Origin: Ruminococcaceae bacterium UBA2719
GTDB lineage: Bacteria > Bacillota > Clostridia > Oscillospirales > Acutalibacteraceae
Direction: 5' to 3'
Length of the DNA: 30,371 nt
Assembly: GCA_002353935.1 (NCBI GenBank)
Contig: DEKP01000044.1
Span: forward strand, 1 to 30,371
Both the position numbers and the translations under genes were made by a program. Position 1 is the first letter of the stretch. Each line of letters opens with the position of its first letter. This document shows positions 8,451-16,712 of this stretch, in pieces. The notes beneath the pieces were generated by a model that saw only the letters and a program-made list of their open reading frames with translations, did no database searches and had not been told where the DNA came from.

Positions 8451-10973
8451 GTGAACAATCATTTGCGCTGTGATTCAAAATGTAATTCATATCGTAATTT
8501 ACATTGCAGAAAAAATCGCAAAAACTATGCTTTGATCTCGTTTTTACTGGGGCTAGGACTCTCTTTGACTGTTATAGTGCCTGTTATGATATATGACAAA
8601 GGATATTTTCTCTACTACGGAGATTTTAATGTTCAAGAAATACCTTTTTATAAATTAGCCCACGATTCTATTTTATCAGGAAATATAAAATGGAATCATC
8701 TAACCGATTTAGGCTCAAATTTTATAGGATCGTACAGTTTTTACATTTTAGGAAGTCCGTTTTTTTATTTAACGCTTCTTTTGCCAAACGAACTTGTTGC
8801 ATACTCTATAGGTCCTATTCTCGCTTTAAAGATTGGCTGTGCTTCTTTTACGGCTTATATATTCCTGCGCAGATATGTAAGTGATAAAAGATACGCCGTA
8901 CTTGGAGGACTTTTATACGCATTTTCAGGGTTCTCGATATACAACATCTTCTTTTTTCACTTTCATGAACCTATGATTGTATTTCCGCTGCTTTTAGCTG
9001 CAATAGATGAGTATATTAACACCAAGCGAAAAGGTGTTGTAGCTTTAACGATAGCTGCGAGTGCTATTATTAACTATTACTTTTTCTTCGGACAAGCTGT
9101 TTTCTGCCTTATATATTACATAGTTAAAGCGGTTTCAAAATCTTTTAAATTCAGATTTAAAGATCTGCTTATACTCGCTTTTGAAGCTATTGTCGGCGTC
9201 CTTATATGTGCGTTTTTAATGCTTCCCTCTCTTGCAGCTATAGTAGGAAATTCAAGAGTCAGTGAAATAATATCCGGTTATGATGCACTTGTATACTCAA
9301 ATTCTCAAAAATACATGCAGATATTCTCAAGCATATTTTTTCTGCCGGATATTCCCGCTATACCGAACATGGCACCGAGCGCAGGCGGTAAATGGGCTTC
9401 TGTATCATTGTACCTTCCAATGGTATCGACTGTATTTGTGTTTGCTTTTTTATCAAAAGCTAAAAAGACCGCGATTAAACGCATCATAATTATTCTGACT
9501 ATAATGGCGTTTGTTCCGGTGTTAAACAGCGTGTTTCAGGCTCTCAACAGCATCTATTACGCTAGATGGTTTTATATGTTCACTTTGATGCTTGTTCTTG
9601 CTACAATAATAGAAATGGAAAGCGCCTCTCTTAGAGAGATTAAAACAGGATTTGTCTATACAGCCGTAATCACAACTGCTATAGCAATCGCTATAGGGTT
9701 TATGCCTTATAAGTCATTTGAATCTGACGATGTGACTCTATATAAAATAGGTCTTGAAAAAAATCAAATTCGTTTTTGGGTTTATATTGCTATATCACTT
9801 ATTGGAATCGGATTGGTTTTTACCTTTTACATGATGTTTTACAAAAAGCGAAAGCTGCTGTTCAGGATAATCTCTATAACGCTTTGCGTCTATCTTGCCG
9901 GCAGCATGGGATATATTGTCACTATGGGTAAATACTCAACAGATCATAGCGATAAATTTGTAATTGATAATGCTTTAAACTATGGAAAAGAAGTCAATAT
10001 AAGAGATATTAAAGATGTCAGGTCAGACTTTTATAAATCGATGGACAATATAGGTATGTACTGGCAGATACCTAATATCCAGGCTTTTCACAGCATCGTT
10101 CCACATTCTTTAATGGATTTTTACAACGAAGTAGGCGTTGAAAGAAATGTAGCGTCTCGTCCCGATGTTAAATACTACGGTTTGAGAGCTTTGTTATCAG
10201 TAAAATATCTTTTTGACGAAACAGACGATGAGGATTATTTTGTTGAAAATAAAAAAACAAAAATGCCTGAATATATTTACATGGACTCTAAAAACGGTTA
10301 TGATATCTATGAAAACAAATGCTATGTTCCGATAGGGTTTTCCTATGATAAATATATATGTGAAGAAGAATTTGATAACTTGTCGACAGATGTAAAGCAC
10401 CTGGCTTTATTAAAATCAATGGTGCTAAGCCAAGATCAAATGAAAAAATATGAGGAGATAACAGGTTATAAAGACGGAATGTACCTATCACTTAATGAAG
10501 AGTATAACAAAGATAAACCTCAAAATCTCGCTCATCCTATATACAAAAATTTTAAAAGCATAACTCGTGATTTTAAATACTCACAAAGTGAATACACAAA
10601 CGACTGTGAAAATCTAAAAATTAACTCTTGTAAAAACTTTGAATATACAAACTCGGGTTTTACCGCTACCTTTGATAACTTTACAGATCAGGACAAGCTT
10701 GTATTTTTCAGCGTACCATACGACGAAGGCTTTACCGCTTTTGTAAACGGTAAGAAAGTTGATATTGAGAAAGTTAATATAGGATTTATGGCGGTTAAGG
10801 TTGATAAAAACAGCTCGTCTGATATAGAATTTGTTTACAAAACACCTATGTTAAAAACAGGAATTATTATTTCTTTAGTAGGAGTGTCGATCTTTGCTGT
10901 ATACATTATTGCAGCAAAAGGATTTAAGGCTAATAAAAAATTTAAACGCAAATATAAAATAAAAAATTCTTAG
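8451..10973 (+). CDS. YfhO family polytopic membrane protein (probable glycosyltransferase)
   Basis: About 840 residues from GTG 8451, chosen because AGGAG (8439-8443) precedes it; the frame could extend to TTG 8397, but without a ribosome-binding site. A basic N-terminus (HCRKNRKN) leads into many hydrophobic segments over roughly the first 500 residues. Between the first and second comes a conserved outside loop with GDFNVQEIPFYKLAHDSI and then LGSNFIGSYSFYILGSPFFYL. A large extracellular region (about 505-800) follows, and a last membrane segment precedes a very basic tail. This is the YfhO family, GT-C-like. Bacillus subtilis YfhO is reported to act in glycosylating lipoteichoic acid. It is the first gene of the operon to 15537; the next gene starts 9 nt later. 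Confidence 0.88.
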   Translation: MNNHLRCDSKCNSYRNLHCRKNRKNYALISFLLGLGLSLTVIVPVMIYDKGYFLYYGDFNVQEIPFYKLAHDSILSGNIKWNHLTDLGSNFIGSYSFYILGSPFFYLTLLLPNELVAYSIGPILALKIGCASFTAYIFLRRYVSDKRYAVLGGLLYAFSGFSIYNIFFFHFHEPMIVFPLLLAAIDEYINTKRKGVVALTIAASAIINYYFFFGQAVFCLIYYIVKAVSKSFKFRFKDLLILAFEAIVGVLICAFLMLPSLAAIVGNSRVSEIISGYDALVYSNSQKYMQIFSSIFFLPDIPAIPNMAPSAGGKWASVSLYLPMVSTVFVFAFLSKAKKTAIKRIIIILTIMAFVPVLNSVFQALNSIYYARWFYMFTLMLVLATIIEMESASLREIKTGFVYTAVITTAIAIAIGFMPYKSFESDDVTLYKIGLEKNQIRFWVYIAISLIGIGLVFTFYMMFYKKRKLLFRIISITLCVYLAGSMGYIVTMGKYSTDHSDKFVIDNALNYGKEVNIRDIKDVRSDFYKSMDNIGMYWQIPNIQAFHSIVPHSLMDFYNEVGVERNVASRPDVKYYGLRALLSVKYLFDETDDEDYFVENKKTKMPEYIYMDSKNGYDIYENKCYVPIGFSYDKYICEEEFDNLSTDVKHLALLKSMVLSQDQMKKYEEITGYKDGMYLSLNEEYNKDKPQNLAHPIYKNFKSITRDFKYSQSEYTNDCENLKINSCKNFEYTNSGFTATFDNFTDQDKLVFFSVPYDEGFTAFVNGKKVDIEKVNIGFMAVKVDKNSSSDIEFVYKTPMLKTGIIISLVGVSIFAVYIIAAKGFKANKKFKRKYKIKNS

Positions 10974-10982
10974 GAGGTTGTT

Positions 10983-12347
10983 ATGAGTTTCGGAGAAAAA
11001 ATAATGAATTATAAAGAAGAAATTATCAATGATTTAGGCAAACTTATTGCTATTGAATCAACTTCCTTTCATCCGGATAAACAAAAAGAAGCCCTAAAAT
11101 GGATATTAAACAAAGCAAAAGATTTTGGTCTTGAAACAAAAAATATTGATGATATAGCAGGACATGTTGAACTAAAAGGAGAAGCCGAAGGAAAATTATG
11201 CGGCGTACTCTCCCACCTTGACGTAGTCCCTGAAGGAAACAACTGGAACAGTCTGCCGTTTGAATTATCTATAGACGAAAAATATATGTACGGAAGAGGA
11301 GTTGCCGATGACAAAGGCGCTGCTTTAATAAATTTATATTGTCTAAGAGCATTAAAAGAAAATAATATAATAGGAAAAAATACAATAAGGGCTATCTACG
11401 GAACAAAAGAAGAAACCGGTATGAACGATATGGATTTGTATTTTAGCAAAGAAGCTATGCCGGAGCTATCGTTTACTCCCGATTCTCAATACGGTATCTG
11501 TAAATGCGAAAAAGGTATTCTGCAACTGGAGCTTTATGCTGACACTCACAATGGCACAACTCTGACTCAATTGCACTCCGGAAAAGCTGTAAACGCCGTT
11601 CCCGATACCGCCTATGCCCTTCTTGATTGCACAGAAAACGAAGATCATCAGCTCGCCCGCCTTGCAGACGCTAAAAAAGGCAGCTTTGAATTTTACTATA
11701 CAATAGACGGCTTGATGGTACTGTCGCGCGGTACCGCTGCACACGCGTGTGAACCCGAAAAAGGCGTTAATGCCGCTACCAATTTGATCGATCTACTATC
11801 ATCTAACTTTTTTATGCCTTCTTTGGGAAATATTTGTTCTTTTATCAGCTCATACATAGGAACAGAAAATTCTGGAGTTATGATGGGCATAAAGATGCGC
11901 GATTCACAGTCGGGAGCTCTTAGCGTTAATGTAGGAACTGTCCATATCGACGAAGGCTATGCGACCTGTACCCTGGATATACGTTATCCTGTTACTTGTG
12001 ACGGAAATTTTATACTCAGCCAAATTGAAAAAGCTGCAAAAAATGAAAATCTTCATTTAAAAGTTCTTGAACATTTAAAGCCTCTCAACATGGAAGAAAA
12101 CAGCGAGATTATTCAAATACTCTCCAAATCTTATGAAACCATTATGGGAGAACAGCCGTCAATATATTCCACCGGAGGCGGAACATATGCAAGAAAGCTC
12201 GGCGGTAAAGGTGTCGCCTTTGGCCCGGTTTTTGAAAACGAAGAATGTAATATGCACAACGCTAACGAAAATCTTAATATTGATAAGTTCTTTGATCACG
12301 CTAAAATATGTTTGGAAAGTATATATAACTTATATGTCGGAAACTAA
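10983..12347 (+). CDS. M20 family dipeptidase (PepV/Sapep-like)
   Basis: 454 residues, close to PepV length. Metal and catalytic motifs of clan MH are visible: SHLDVVPEGNNW (77-88, with H78 and the adjacent D80), YGRGVADDKG (103-112, bridging D109) and GTKEETGMND (140-149, general base E143 with E144). The long central lid domain and GGGTYARKL near the C-terminus fit the PepV/Sapep group, which releases amino-terminal residues from dipeptides using zinc or manganese. There is no signal peptide, so it acts in the cytoplasm. AGGAGG lies seven bases before ATG 10983. Its place among surface-glycan genes is unexplained. It may recycle wall peptides or simply be co-transcribed. Confidence 0.9.
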   Translation: MSFGEKIMNYKEEIINDLGKLIAIESTSFHPDKQKEALKWILNKAKDFGLETKNIDDIAGHVELKGEAEGKLCGVLSHLDVVPEGNNWNSLPFELSIDEKYMYGRGVADDKGAALINLYCLRALKENNIIGKNTIRAIYGTKEETGMNDMDLYFSKEAMPELSFTPDSQYGICKCEKGILQLELYADTHNGTTLTQLHSGKAVNAVPDTAYALLDCTENEDHQLARLADAKKGSFEFYYTIDGLMVLSRGTAAHACEPEKGVNAATNLIDLLSSNFFMPSLGNICSFISSYIGTENSGVMMGIKMRDSQSGALSVNVGTVHIDEGYATCTLDIRYPVTCDGNFILSQIEKAAKNENLHLKVLEHLKPLNMEENSEIIQILSKSYETIMGEQPSIYSTGGGTYARKLGGKGVAFGPVFENEECNMHNANENLNIDKFFDHAKICLESIYNLYVGN

Positions 12348-12360
12348 AACTTGAAAGGCT

Positions 12361-13155
12361 GTGAGCTTTTTGTCCCCTGAAAAAATCATCAAAACTCAAG
12401 CAAGAGATTTAATGAAAAAAAATTATTTTGCTGTTATCGCCGGTTTTTTTATATTAGCTATCGTAATAGCGATTCTAGATTTTTTTAATAATGGATTCAT
12501 ATTTATGATTTACGATATGCTAATAGGAAAAAATTTTGATTTTAAAAAAATATTGTTTGTTTTTATTAGCTGCGTCCCGGCTATAATTGCTTTTTTAGTC
12601 CTCTCGCCTATGTTTACGGGATATATTAGGCTATACTACAATGCAGCTCTAAACGGAAATTACGATATAAATGATATTTTTTATTATTTTACAAATAAGC
12701 ATTACAAAAAAGCTTTAAAATTAAATTTATTGTTCTTTTTAAGAATGATAATCCCATGCGTTATAGCCTTTTTGATACCAACCGCCTTCTCTACACTGGC
12801 TAATAGGTTTTTGAAAAACAGTTTTACAGAAAGCATATGGTTTTATGATGTTGTATTTATCCTAAGTGTGCTGTCAGTATTTTTGCTTGTTTTATATATG
12901 ATAAAATACTTTAGTGTATATACTTTATTTATTGAATATCCTGATATGCCTATAAACAAATATTTTATTTATTCAAAAAAAATCATGCGTAATAACACAA
13001 AAAAGGTCAGAGATCTTATATTCAGCTTTATCCCATGGCTGCTTTTGTGCCTTACGATTTTGCCACTTATATACGTTGTTCCATATATTACACAATCGCT
13101 TTGTATATCGTCAAAATGGCTTAATAATTTATATAAAGAGGAGATTACAACATGA
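12361..13155 (+). CDS. DUF975-like integral membrane protein
   Basis: 264 residues from GTG 12361, or 261 from TTG 12370; AAAGG at about 12355-12359 is spaced better for the TTG. About six hydrophobic segments are visible. The sequence resembles the DUF975 family: an N-terminal cytoplasmic helix (EKIIKTQARDLMKKNYFAVI), SPMFTGYIRLYYNAALNG, then KYFSVYTLFIEYPDMPINK and the terminal PWLLLC...VVPYITQSL. No enzymatic motif is visible and function is unknown. The stop overlaps the start of the next gene by four bases (ATGA), so translation is probably coupled. The family name is my recognition from pattern, not a search. Confidence 0.72.
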   Translation: MSFLSPEKIIKTQARDLMKKNYFAVIAGFFILAIVIAILDFFNNGFIFMIYDMLIGKNFDFKKILFVFISCVPAIIAFLVLSPMFTGYIRLYYNAALNGNYDINDIFYYFTNKHYKKALKLNLLFFLRMIIPCVIAFLIPTAFSTLANRFLKNSFTESIWFYDVVFILSVLSVFLLVLYMIKYFSVYTLFIEYPDMPINKYFIYSKKIMRNNTKKVRDLIFSFIPWLLLCLTILPLIYVVPYITQSLCISSKWLNNLYKEEITT

Positions 13156-14258
13156 TAGTTTCTTTATGTACTATAGCATATAATGAACAAAACGTATTAA
13201 ACGGTTTGTTCAGAGATTTTAGAGAGCAAAGCTATCCTCATGACAAAATTGAAGTTATTATGGTTGATAATAAATCCGAAGATAACACCTTGCAATTAAT
13301 GAAGGAATTTCAAGAAACAGATTACGGATTTTTGGATGTCAAAGTTTTAACCAGCCCAAAGCGTACACAGGCTGCTGCCTGGAACACCGCACTTATGGAA
13401 GCGACAGGAGATATTATAATCAGAGTTGATGCTCATTCTAAAATTCCTCGTCACTTTGTTGCAAGAAATGTATTCAACATCAAAGAAGGTGAAGATATTG
13501 TCGGCGGCGGCAGACCAAACACCACCGATGGCGTTGACATGTGGAAATATACCCTTTTGGCAGCAGAGGAATCGTTGTTCGGCTCTTCTGTAGCAGATTA
13601 CAGACGTCCTCCTTCTCAAAAAGAGTATCACAACAGTCTTTTTCACGCAGCTTACAGAAGAGAAGTTTTTGCAAATGTCGGCGGATTTAATGAAGATTTA
13701 GGTCGAACTGAAGACAACGAGCTTCACTACAGAATGAGAGCGGCAGGGTACAAATTTTGCTGTTGCCCTGAAATTGTATCGTTTCAACACACAAGAAACA
13801 CTCTGCCTAAGATGATAAAGCAAAAATACGGAAACGGATACTGGGTAGGCTTGACTGTTGGTGTTTGCCCTAAATGCCTAAGTTATTTTCACTTTATTCC
13901 CTTTGTCTTTGATCTTTCTCTCATTGGAAGCTTAATAATATGGTTTTTGGGTCACCCGGCGTTATTTGCAATAATTTCTGCAATGTACCTTATGTTTAAT
14001 CTGGTTAATACTGTTGGCTGCTTTATGATGAAAAAGCCAAATCCGTTCTTCTTTTTATTACCCTTCATCTTCCCTATGCTTCATATAACCTATGGAATAG
14101 GTACAATGGTCGGTTTGCTTAAATTGCCTTTTTGGAAGAAGAAACTGGATGGCAGCTCACAAAAAAGGATAGAAGAAGTCAGACAGGCAATTATAAAAAA
14201 TACACGCAAAAGAAAAGACGAAAAAAGAGAAGCTGAAAGTGAAATAAAAAATGAGTGA
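13152..14258 (+). CDS. Family 2 glycosyltransferase, ExoA-like
   Basis: 368 residues. A GT-A fold starts at residue 1: SLCTIAYNEQNVLNGL (4-19), VIMVDNKSEDNT (35-46), then IIIRVDAHSKIP (88-99), where VDAH replaces the usual DxD, and the acceptor-side GRTEDNELHYRMRAAGY (184-200). This pattern resembles ExoA of succinoglycan synthesis, which transfers a hexose to a lipid-linked sugar. Three or four membrane segments (about 240-325) anchor the C-terminal half, and the end is a highly charged Lys/Arg/Glu tail facing the cytoplasm. AGAGGAG precedes ATG 13152. It overlaps both neighbours (4 nt upstream, 8 nt downstream), so the DUF975-like protein, this enzyme and LicD were probably made together. 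Sugar donor unknown. Confidence 0.92.
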   Translation: MIVSLCTIAYNEQNVLNGLFRDFREQSYPHDKIEVIMVDNKSEDNTLQLMKEFQETDYGFLDVKVLTSPKRTQAAAWNTALMEATGDIIIRVDAHSKIPRHFVARNVFNIKEGEDIVGGGRPNTTDGVDMWKYTLLAAEESLFGSSVADYRRPPSQKEYHNSLFHAAYRREVFANVGGFNEDLGRTEDNELHYRMRAAGYKFCCCPEIVSFQHTRNTLPKMIKQKYGNGYWVGLTVGVCPKCLSYFHFIPFVFDLSLIGSLIIWFLGHPALFAIISAMYLMFNLVNTVGCFMMKKPNPFFFLLPFIFPMLHITYGIGTMVGLLKLPFWKKKLDGSSQKRIEEVRQAIIKNTRKRKDEKREAESEIKNE

Positions 14259-15105
14259 TATAATATCAATTGACAAAAAAACGCTGAGAAAACTTCAATT
14301 AAAAGAGCTTGAATCTCTGGTTTATTTTGATGAATTTTGTAAAAAAAATAATCTCACATACTTCTTGCTTGGAGGCTGTGTAATAGGAGCATTAAGGCAC
14401 GGTGGATTTATTCCCTGGGATGATGATATAGATATCATTATGCCGCGCGACTGTTGGGAAAAGATGCTAAAGCTGTGGAATGAACAAGAAAAAGGATCCA
14501 GATTTTTGATGTTAAAAACGGACGAGCATACCTTTACCGGAAACACCTTTGCAACGCTGGTTGATACTTCCGCTACCTTGATAAAAGAAAATCAGCAACA
14601 TATAGATGTGCCTAAGGGAATTGTAACCGATATTTTTCCTTTAGACGGTTGTCCTGACGGTAAAATAGCTAGATATCTTCAATATTATCACGCTATGATT
14701 TATTCTCTGTTTATAACCGAAGTTATTCCCGCAAATCATGGAAAATTCATAGCCTTAGTATCAAAAGTTTTGCTCTCCATCTTCAAAAGCAGAAAAACTC
14801 GCACAAAAATATGGAAAAAAGCTGAACAAAAACTTAAAAAGTATGATTTTTATAAACATGAATATTGCACAGAATTGTATGCAGGTCCATATTATATGAG
14901 AAAAAAATATCCGCAAAAGGCGTTTTCAAAGGCTGTTTACCATATGTTTGAAAATTTGAATGTACCTATTCCCTGCGGCTATGATATTTATTTAAAAACA
15001 GCCTTTGGCGATTATATGCAAATACCGCCTGAGGATAAACAGGTACCGCATCACGACTTGGTAGCGCTTGATTTGGATAAACCCTATAATTCTAATTTAG
15101 AATAA
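14251..15105 (+). CDS. licD: LicD family nucleotidyl/phosphocholine transferase
   Basis: 284 residues. The LicD core is unmistakable: LKELESLVYFDEFCKKNNL (17-35), LLGGCVIGALRHGGFIPWDD (39-58) and then DIDIIMPR (59-66), with the metal-binding Asp run WDDDIDI and the GG of nucleotidyltransferase folds. LicD proteins attach phosphorylated alcohols such as phosphocholine, or other phospho-groups, to teichoic acids and surface sugars from an activated nucleotide donor. No choline kinase or cytidylyltransferase (licA, licC) is in the window, so choline itself is not established. There is no signal peptide and the protein is predicted cytoplasmic. The start overlaps the glycosyltransferase gene by 8 nt. 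Confidence 0.93.
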   Translation: MSDIISIDKKTLRKLQLKELESLVYFDEFCKKNNLTYFLLGGCVIGALRHGGFIPWDDDIDIIMPRDCWEKMLKLWNEQEKGSRFLMLKTDEHTFTGNTFATLVDTSATLIKENQQHIDVPKGIVTDIFPLDGCPDGKIARYLQYYHAMIYSLFITEVIPANHGKFIALVSKVLLSIFKSRKTRTKIWKKAEQKLKKYDFYKHEYCTELYAGPYYMRKKYPQKAFSKAVYHMFENLNVPIPCGYDIYLKTAFGDYMQIPPEDKQVPHHDLVALDLDKPYNSNLE

Positions 15106-15147
15106 TATTTTTGAAAGCACTACTAATATAATAGAAAGGATTGTTTT

Positions 15148-15537
15148 ATGAAACGAATAGTTATTTTAGCTTTATGCGTATTTATTTTAGTTATCAGCTG
15201 CGGATGCTCAGGTGTAAAAAACGCAGTTATTGACTATGGTGACTCTAAAATATATACACACGAAGATATGGATCAGGCTATCAGTGTAATAAAAAATGAA
15301 ATTTCAAATCTCAAAGGTTATAATAAACTCGAGAATCTTGAATATGCCGGAGACGAGATGAGTCAGGAAAATATCCCTTATTGTAACAGTCTGAGTGAAG
15401 ATGTAGAGTATGATGAATGTATCGTTTTCAATTCTTCACTTAAAACATCGCTTACAGGATCCAACAACCATTGGTCATGGTATCTCGCAAGATTAAAAAA
15501 CGGTGATTGGGATTTACTAACATACGGTATCGGTTAA
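15148..15537 (+). CDS. Small secreted lipoprotein, function unknown
   Basis: 129 residues. The signal peptide has a KR start, a hydrophobic core and VISC (15-18), a good lipobox, with a second Cys at 20. The mature part is acidic, with the regions YGDSKIYTHEDMDQAI, NLEYAGDE and a C-terminal WSWYLARLKNGDWDLLTYG. I have the impression of a recurring family of small clostridial lipoproteins with this Trp-rich ending, but I cannot name it. AAAGGA lies before ATG 15148. It follows licD by 42 nt and is probably the last gene of the operon. No terminator is evident before the next promoter at 15551. Confidence 0.8.
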   Translation: MKRIVILALCVFILVISCGCSGVKNAVIDYGDSKIYTHEDMDQAISVIKNEISNLKGYNKLENLEYAGDEMSQENIPYCNSLSEDVEYDECIVFNSSLKTSLTGSNNHWSWYLARLKNGDWDLLTYGIG

Positions 15538-15550
15538 TTTTTTGTAAGTA

Positions 15551-15578
15551 TTGACAAATATAATTTTTTACATATAAT
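15551..15578 (+). promoter_or_regulatory. Promoter of the FMN riboswitch-ribU transcript
   Basis: TTGACA (15551-15556), 16 bases, TATAAT (15573-15578): both hexamers match the sigma-A consensus. The transcript should start at about 15585, just before the aptamer. Confidence 0.9.
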
Positions 15579-15587
15579 GAAAATAGG

Positions 15588-15699
15588 TCTTCGGGGCGAG
15601 GTGAAATTCCTCACCGGCGGTATAGCCCGCTAACAAGCTTTTTGCTTGCCGAATCTGTGAAATTCAGATGCCGACGGTATAGTCCGGATGAAAGAAGAT
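15588..15699 (+). ncRNA. FMN riboswitch (RFN element)
   Basis: The conserved RFN core is present in order: TCTTCGGGGCGAGGTGAAAT at the 5' side, CCTCACCGGCGGTA, AGCCCGC, GATGCCGACGGTATAGTC and CGGATGAAAGAAGA at the 3' side. TCTTC (15588-15592) closes the P1 stem with GAAGA (15694-15698). FMN binding stops synthesis of flavin genes when FMN is plentiful. Here it controls ribU, a riboflavin uptake gene, rather than a rib biosynthesis operon. CGGGGCG (15592-15598) is complementary to CGCCCCG (15719-15725) of the terminator stem, giving a plausible antiterminator. Confidence 0.97.
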
Positions 15700-15718
15700 A
15701 CATATATAAAAATTGTTG

Positions 15719-15752
15719 CGCCCCGCTGTCTTTATATCAGCGGGGCGTCTTT
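15719..15752 (+). terminator. Expression-platform terminator of the FMN riboswitch
   Basis: A perfect 10-bp GC-rich stem (15719-15728 with 15738-15747), a nine-base loop and then the T-rich TCTTTGT. It sits 20 bases after the aptamer and before the ribU start, as expected for ligand-induced termination. Confidence 0.88.
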
Positions 15753-15800
15753 GTATCACCAAAAGGCCTGTTAAATATTTTTTATTAAGGGGACTTTTAT

Positions 15801-16481
15801 ATGTCAATTACATCAACAAACAAAAAAGCCGCTAACATTACTAAACTGACCGTTACAGCAATGCTATCGGCGATCGCTATAGCATTGCAATACCTCGAAT
15901 TTTCAGTACCGTTTGTACCCTCGTTTTTAAAGCTCGACTTTTCAGATGTACCTGAATTAATCGGAGCCTTCGCTATATCTCCGTTATACGGTGCGATTAT
16001 CTGTCTTATTAAAAATTTAGTTCACCTACCGGTTTCTCAATCTATGTTTGTAGGCGAATTAGCTAACTTTGTTCTGGGCGTTTGTTTTGTTGTTCCTGCC
16101 GGAATCATATACAAATACACAATAAAATTAAAAGGAGAGAAAAAAGGTATAGTTAAACGTGAAGCAAAAACGAAAAAGGGTGCTGTTATCGGCTGCTTTG
16201 TCGGCGCGGTTGTAATGGCTATTATGAGTATTGTTACAAACTATACCTTTGTCTACCCTATTTACGCAAAACTTTGGTTCGGCGGAAATATAGATGCAAT
16301 AATTGATATTTATAAAACAATATTACCTTCATCTGATAATCTTATTAAATCTCTTTTGATTTTTAACCTTCCGTTTACTTTTATAAAGGGAATTATAGTC
16401 GCAATAATAACTATTATCATCTACAAACCGCTATCTAAATTAATTGTAAAAATAAACAATTCACTGTCTAAAAAGGTATAA
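15801..16481 (+). CDS. ribU: Riboflavin ECF transporter substrate-binding subunit RibU
   Basis: 226 residues with about six membrane segments. The RibU signatures are clear: LKLDFSDVPELIGAFAI (43-59), YGAIICLIKNLVHLPV (63-78), GELANF (85-90) and a C-terminal FNLPFTFIKGII. A basic cytoplasmic loop (about 112-127) is somewhat long. RibU is the S component of a group II ECF transporter that binds riboflavin. The shared EcfA, EcfA' and EcfT energising units are not in this window, which is usual. The FMN riboswitch immediately upstream independently supports the substrate. GGGGA lies about ten bases before ATG 15801. There is no terminator after the stop, and the folT promoter begins four bases later. 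Confidence 0.97.
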   Translation: MSITSTNKKAANITKLTVTAMLSAIAIALQYLEFSVPFVPSFLKLDFSDVPELIGAFAISPLYGAIICLIKNLVHLPVSQSMFVGELANFVLGVCFVVPAGIIYKYTIKLKGEKKGIVKREAKTKKGAVIGCFVGAVVMAIMSIVTNYTFVYPIYAKLWFGGNIDAIIDIYKTILPSSDNLIKSLLIFNLPFTFIKGIIVAIITIIIYKPLSKLIVKINNSLSKKV

Positions 16482-16484
16482 CCC

Positions 16485-16512
16485 TTGACAAACTGTAAAC
16501 AAAATATATAAT
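16485..16512 (+). promoter_or_regulatory. Promoter of the folT leader
   Basis: TTGACA (16485-16490), 16 bases, TATAAT (16507-16512), identical in hexamers and spacing to the ribU promoter. Transcription should start near 16519, so folT has its own regulated transcript. Confidence 0.88.
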
Positions 16513-16530
16513 ATTTATTATAACAGAGTA

Positions 16531-16650
16531 GAATTTTGCGCGTGAAGTGTTCTTTGTACGGGGAGTTGACAAAGAAACGAAAGACTGGTTCTAGTTTTTT
16601 CCAAGTATTTTTTGAATCTGTCTGCGGTGCCGAATTTGCATCCCGCTGTT
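16531..16650 (+). ncRNA. Tetrahydrofolate (THF, folT-type) riboswitch
   Basis: The leader carries the conserved pieces of the THF-I riboswitch in the right order: GCGTGAAGTG (about 16540-16549), a 7-bp hairpin TCTTTGT/ACAAAGA (16551-16557 with 16569-16575) capped by ACGGGGAGTTG, then ACGAA (16577-16581), a variable hairpin, TGCGGTG (16623-16629) and GAATTTGCATCCCGC (16632-16646). GGGA in the capping loop can pair with TCCC (16641-16644) as the family pseudoknot. The variable stem (about 16580-16623, AGAC...GTCT) is longer than usual. The gene downstream is a FolT-type transporter, which supports the ligand. Recognised by eye, without a covariance search. Confidence 0.78.
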
Positions 16651-16662
16651 GCATATGGATAT

Positions 16663-16708
16663 AAACCTCCTTATGTGATAACGAGTTATTACGCTGTTAA
16701 GGAGGTTT
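16663..16708 (+). promoter_or_regulatory. Helix masking the folT ribosome-binding site
   Basis: AAACCTCCTTA (16663-16673) is exactly complementary over 11 bases to TAAGGAGGTTT (16698-16708), which contains the folT ribosome-binding site; ATG is at 16713. The enclosed loop holds its own small hairpin ATAAC/GTTAT. This is a likely expression platform acting on translation, placed 13 bases after the THF aptamer. The T-run after the stem is short, so termination is a weaker alternative. Confidence 0.75.
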
Positions 16709-16712
16709 TTAT

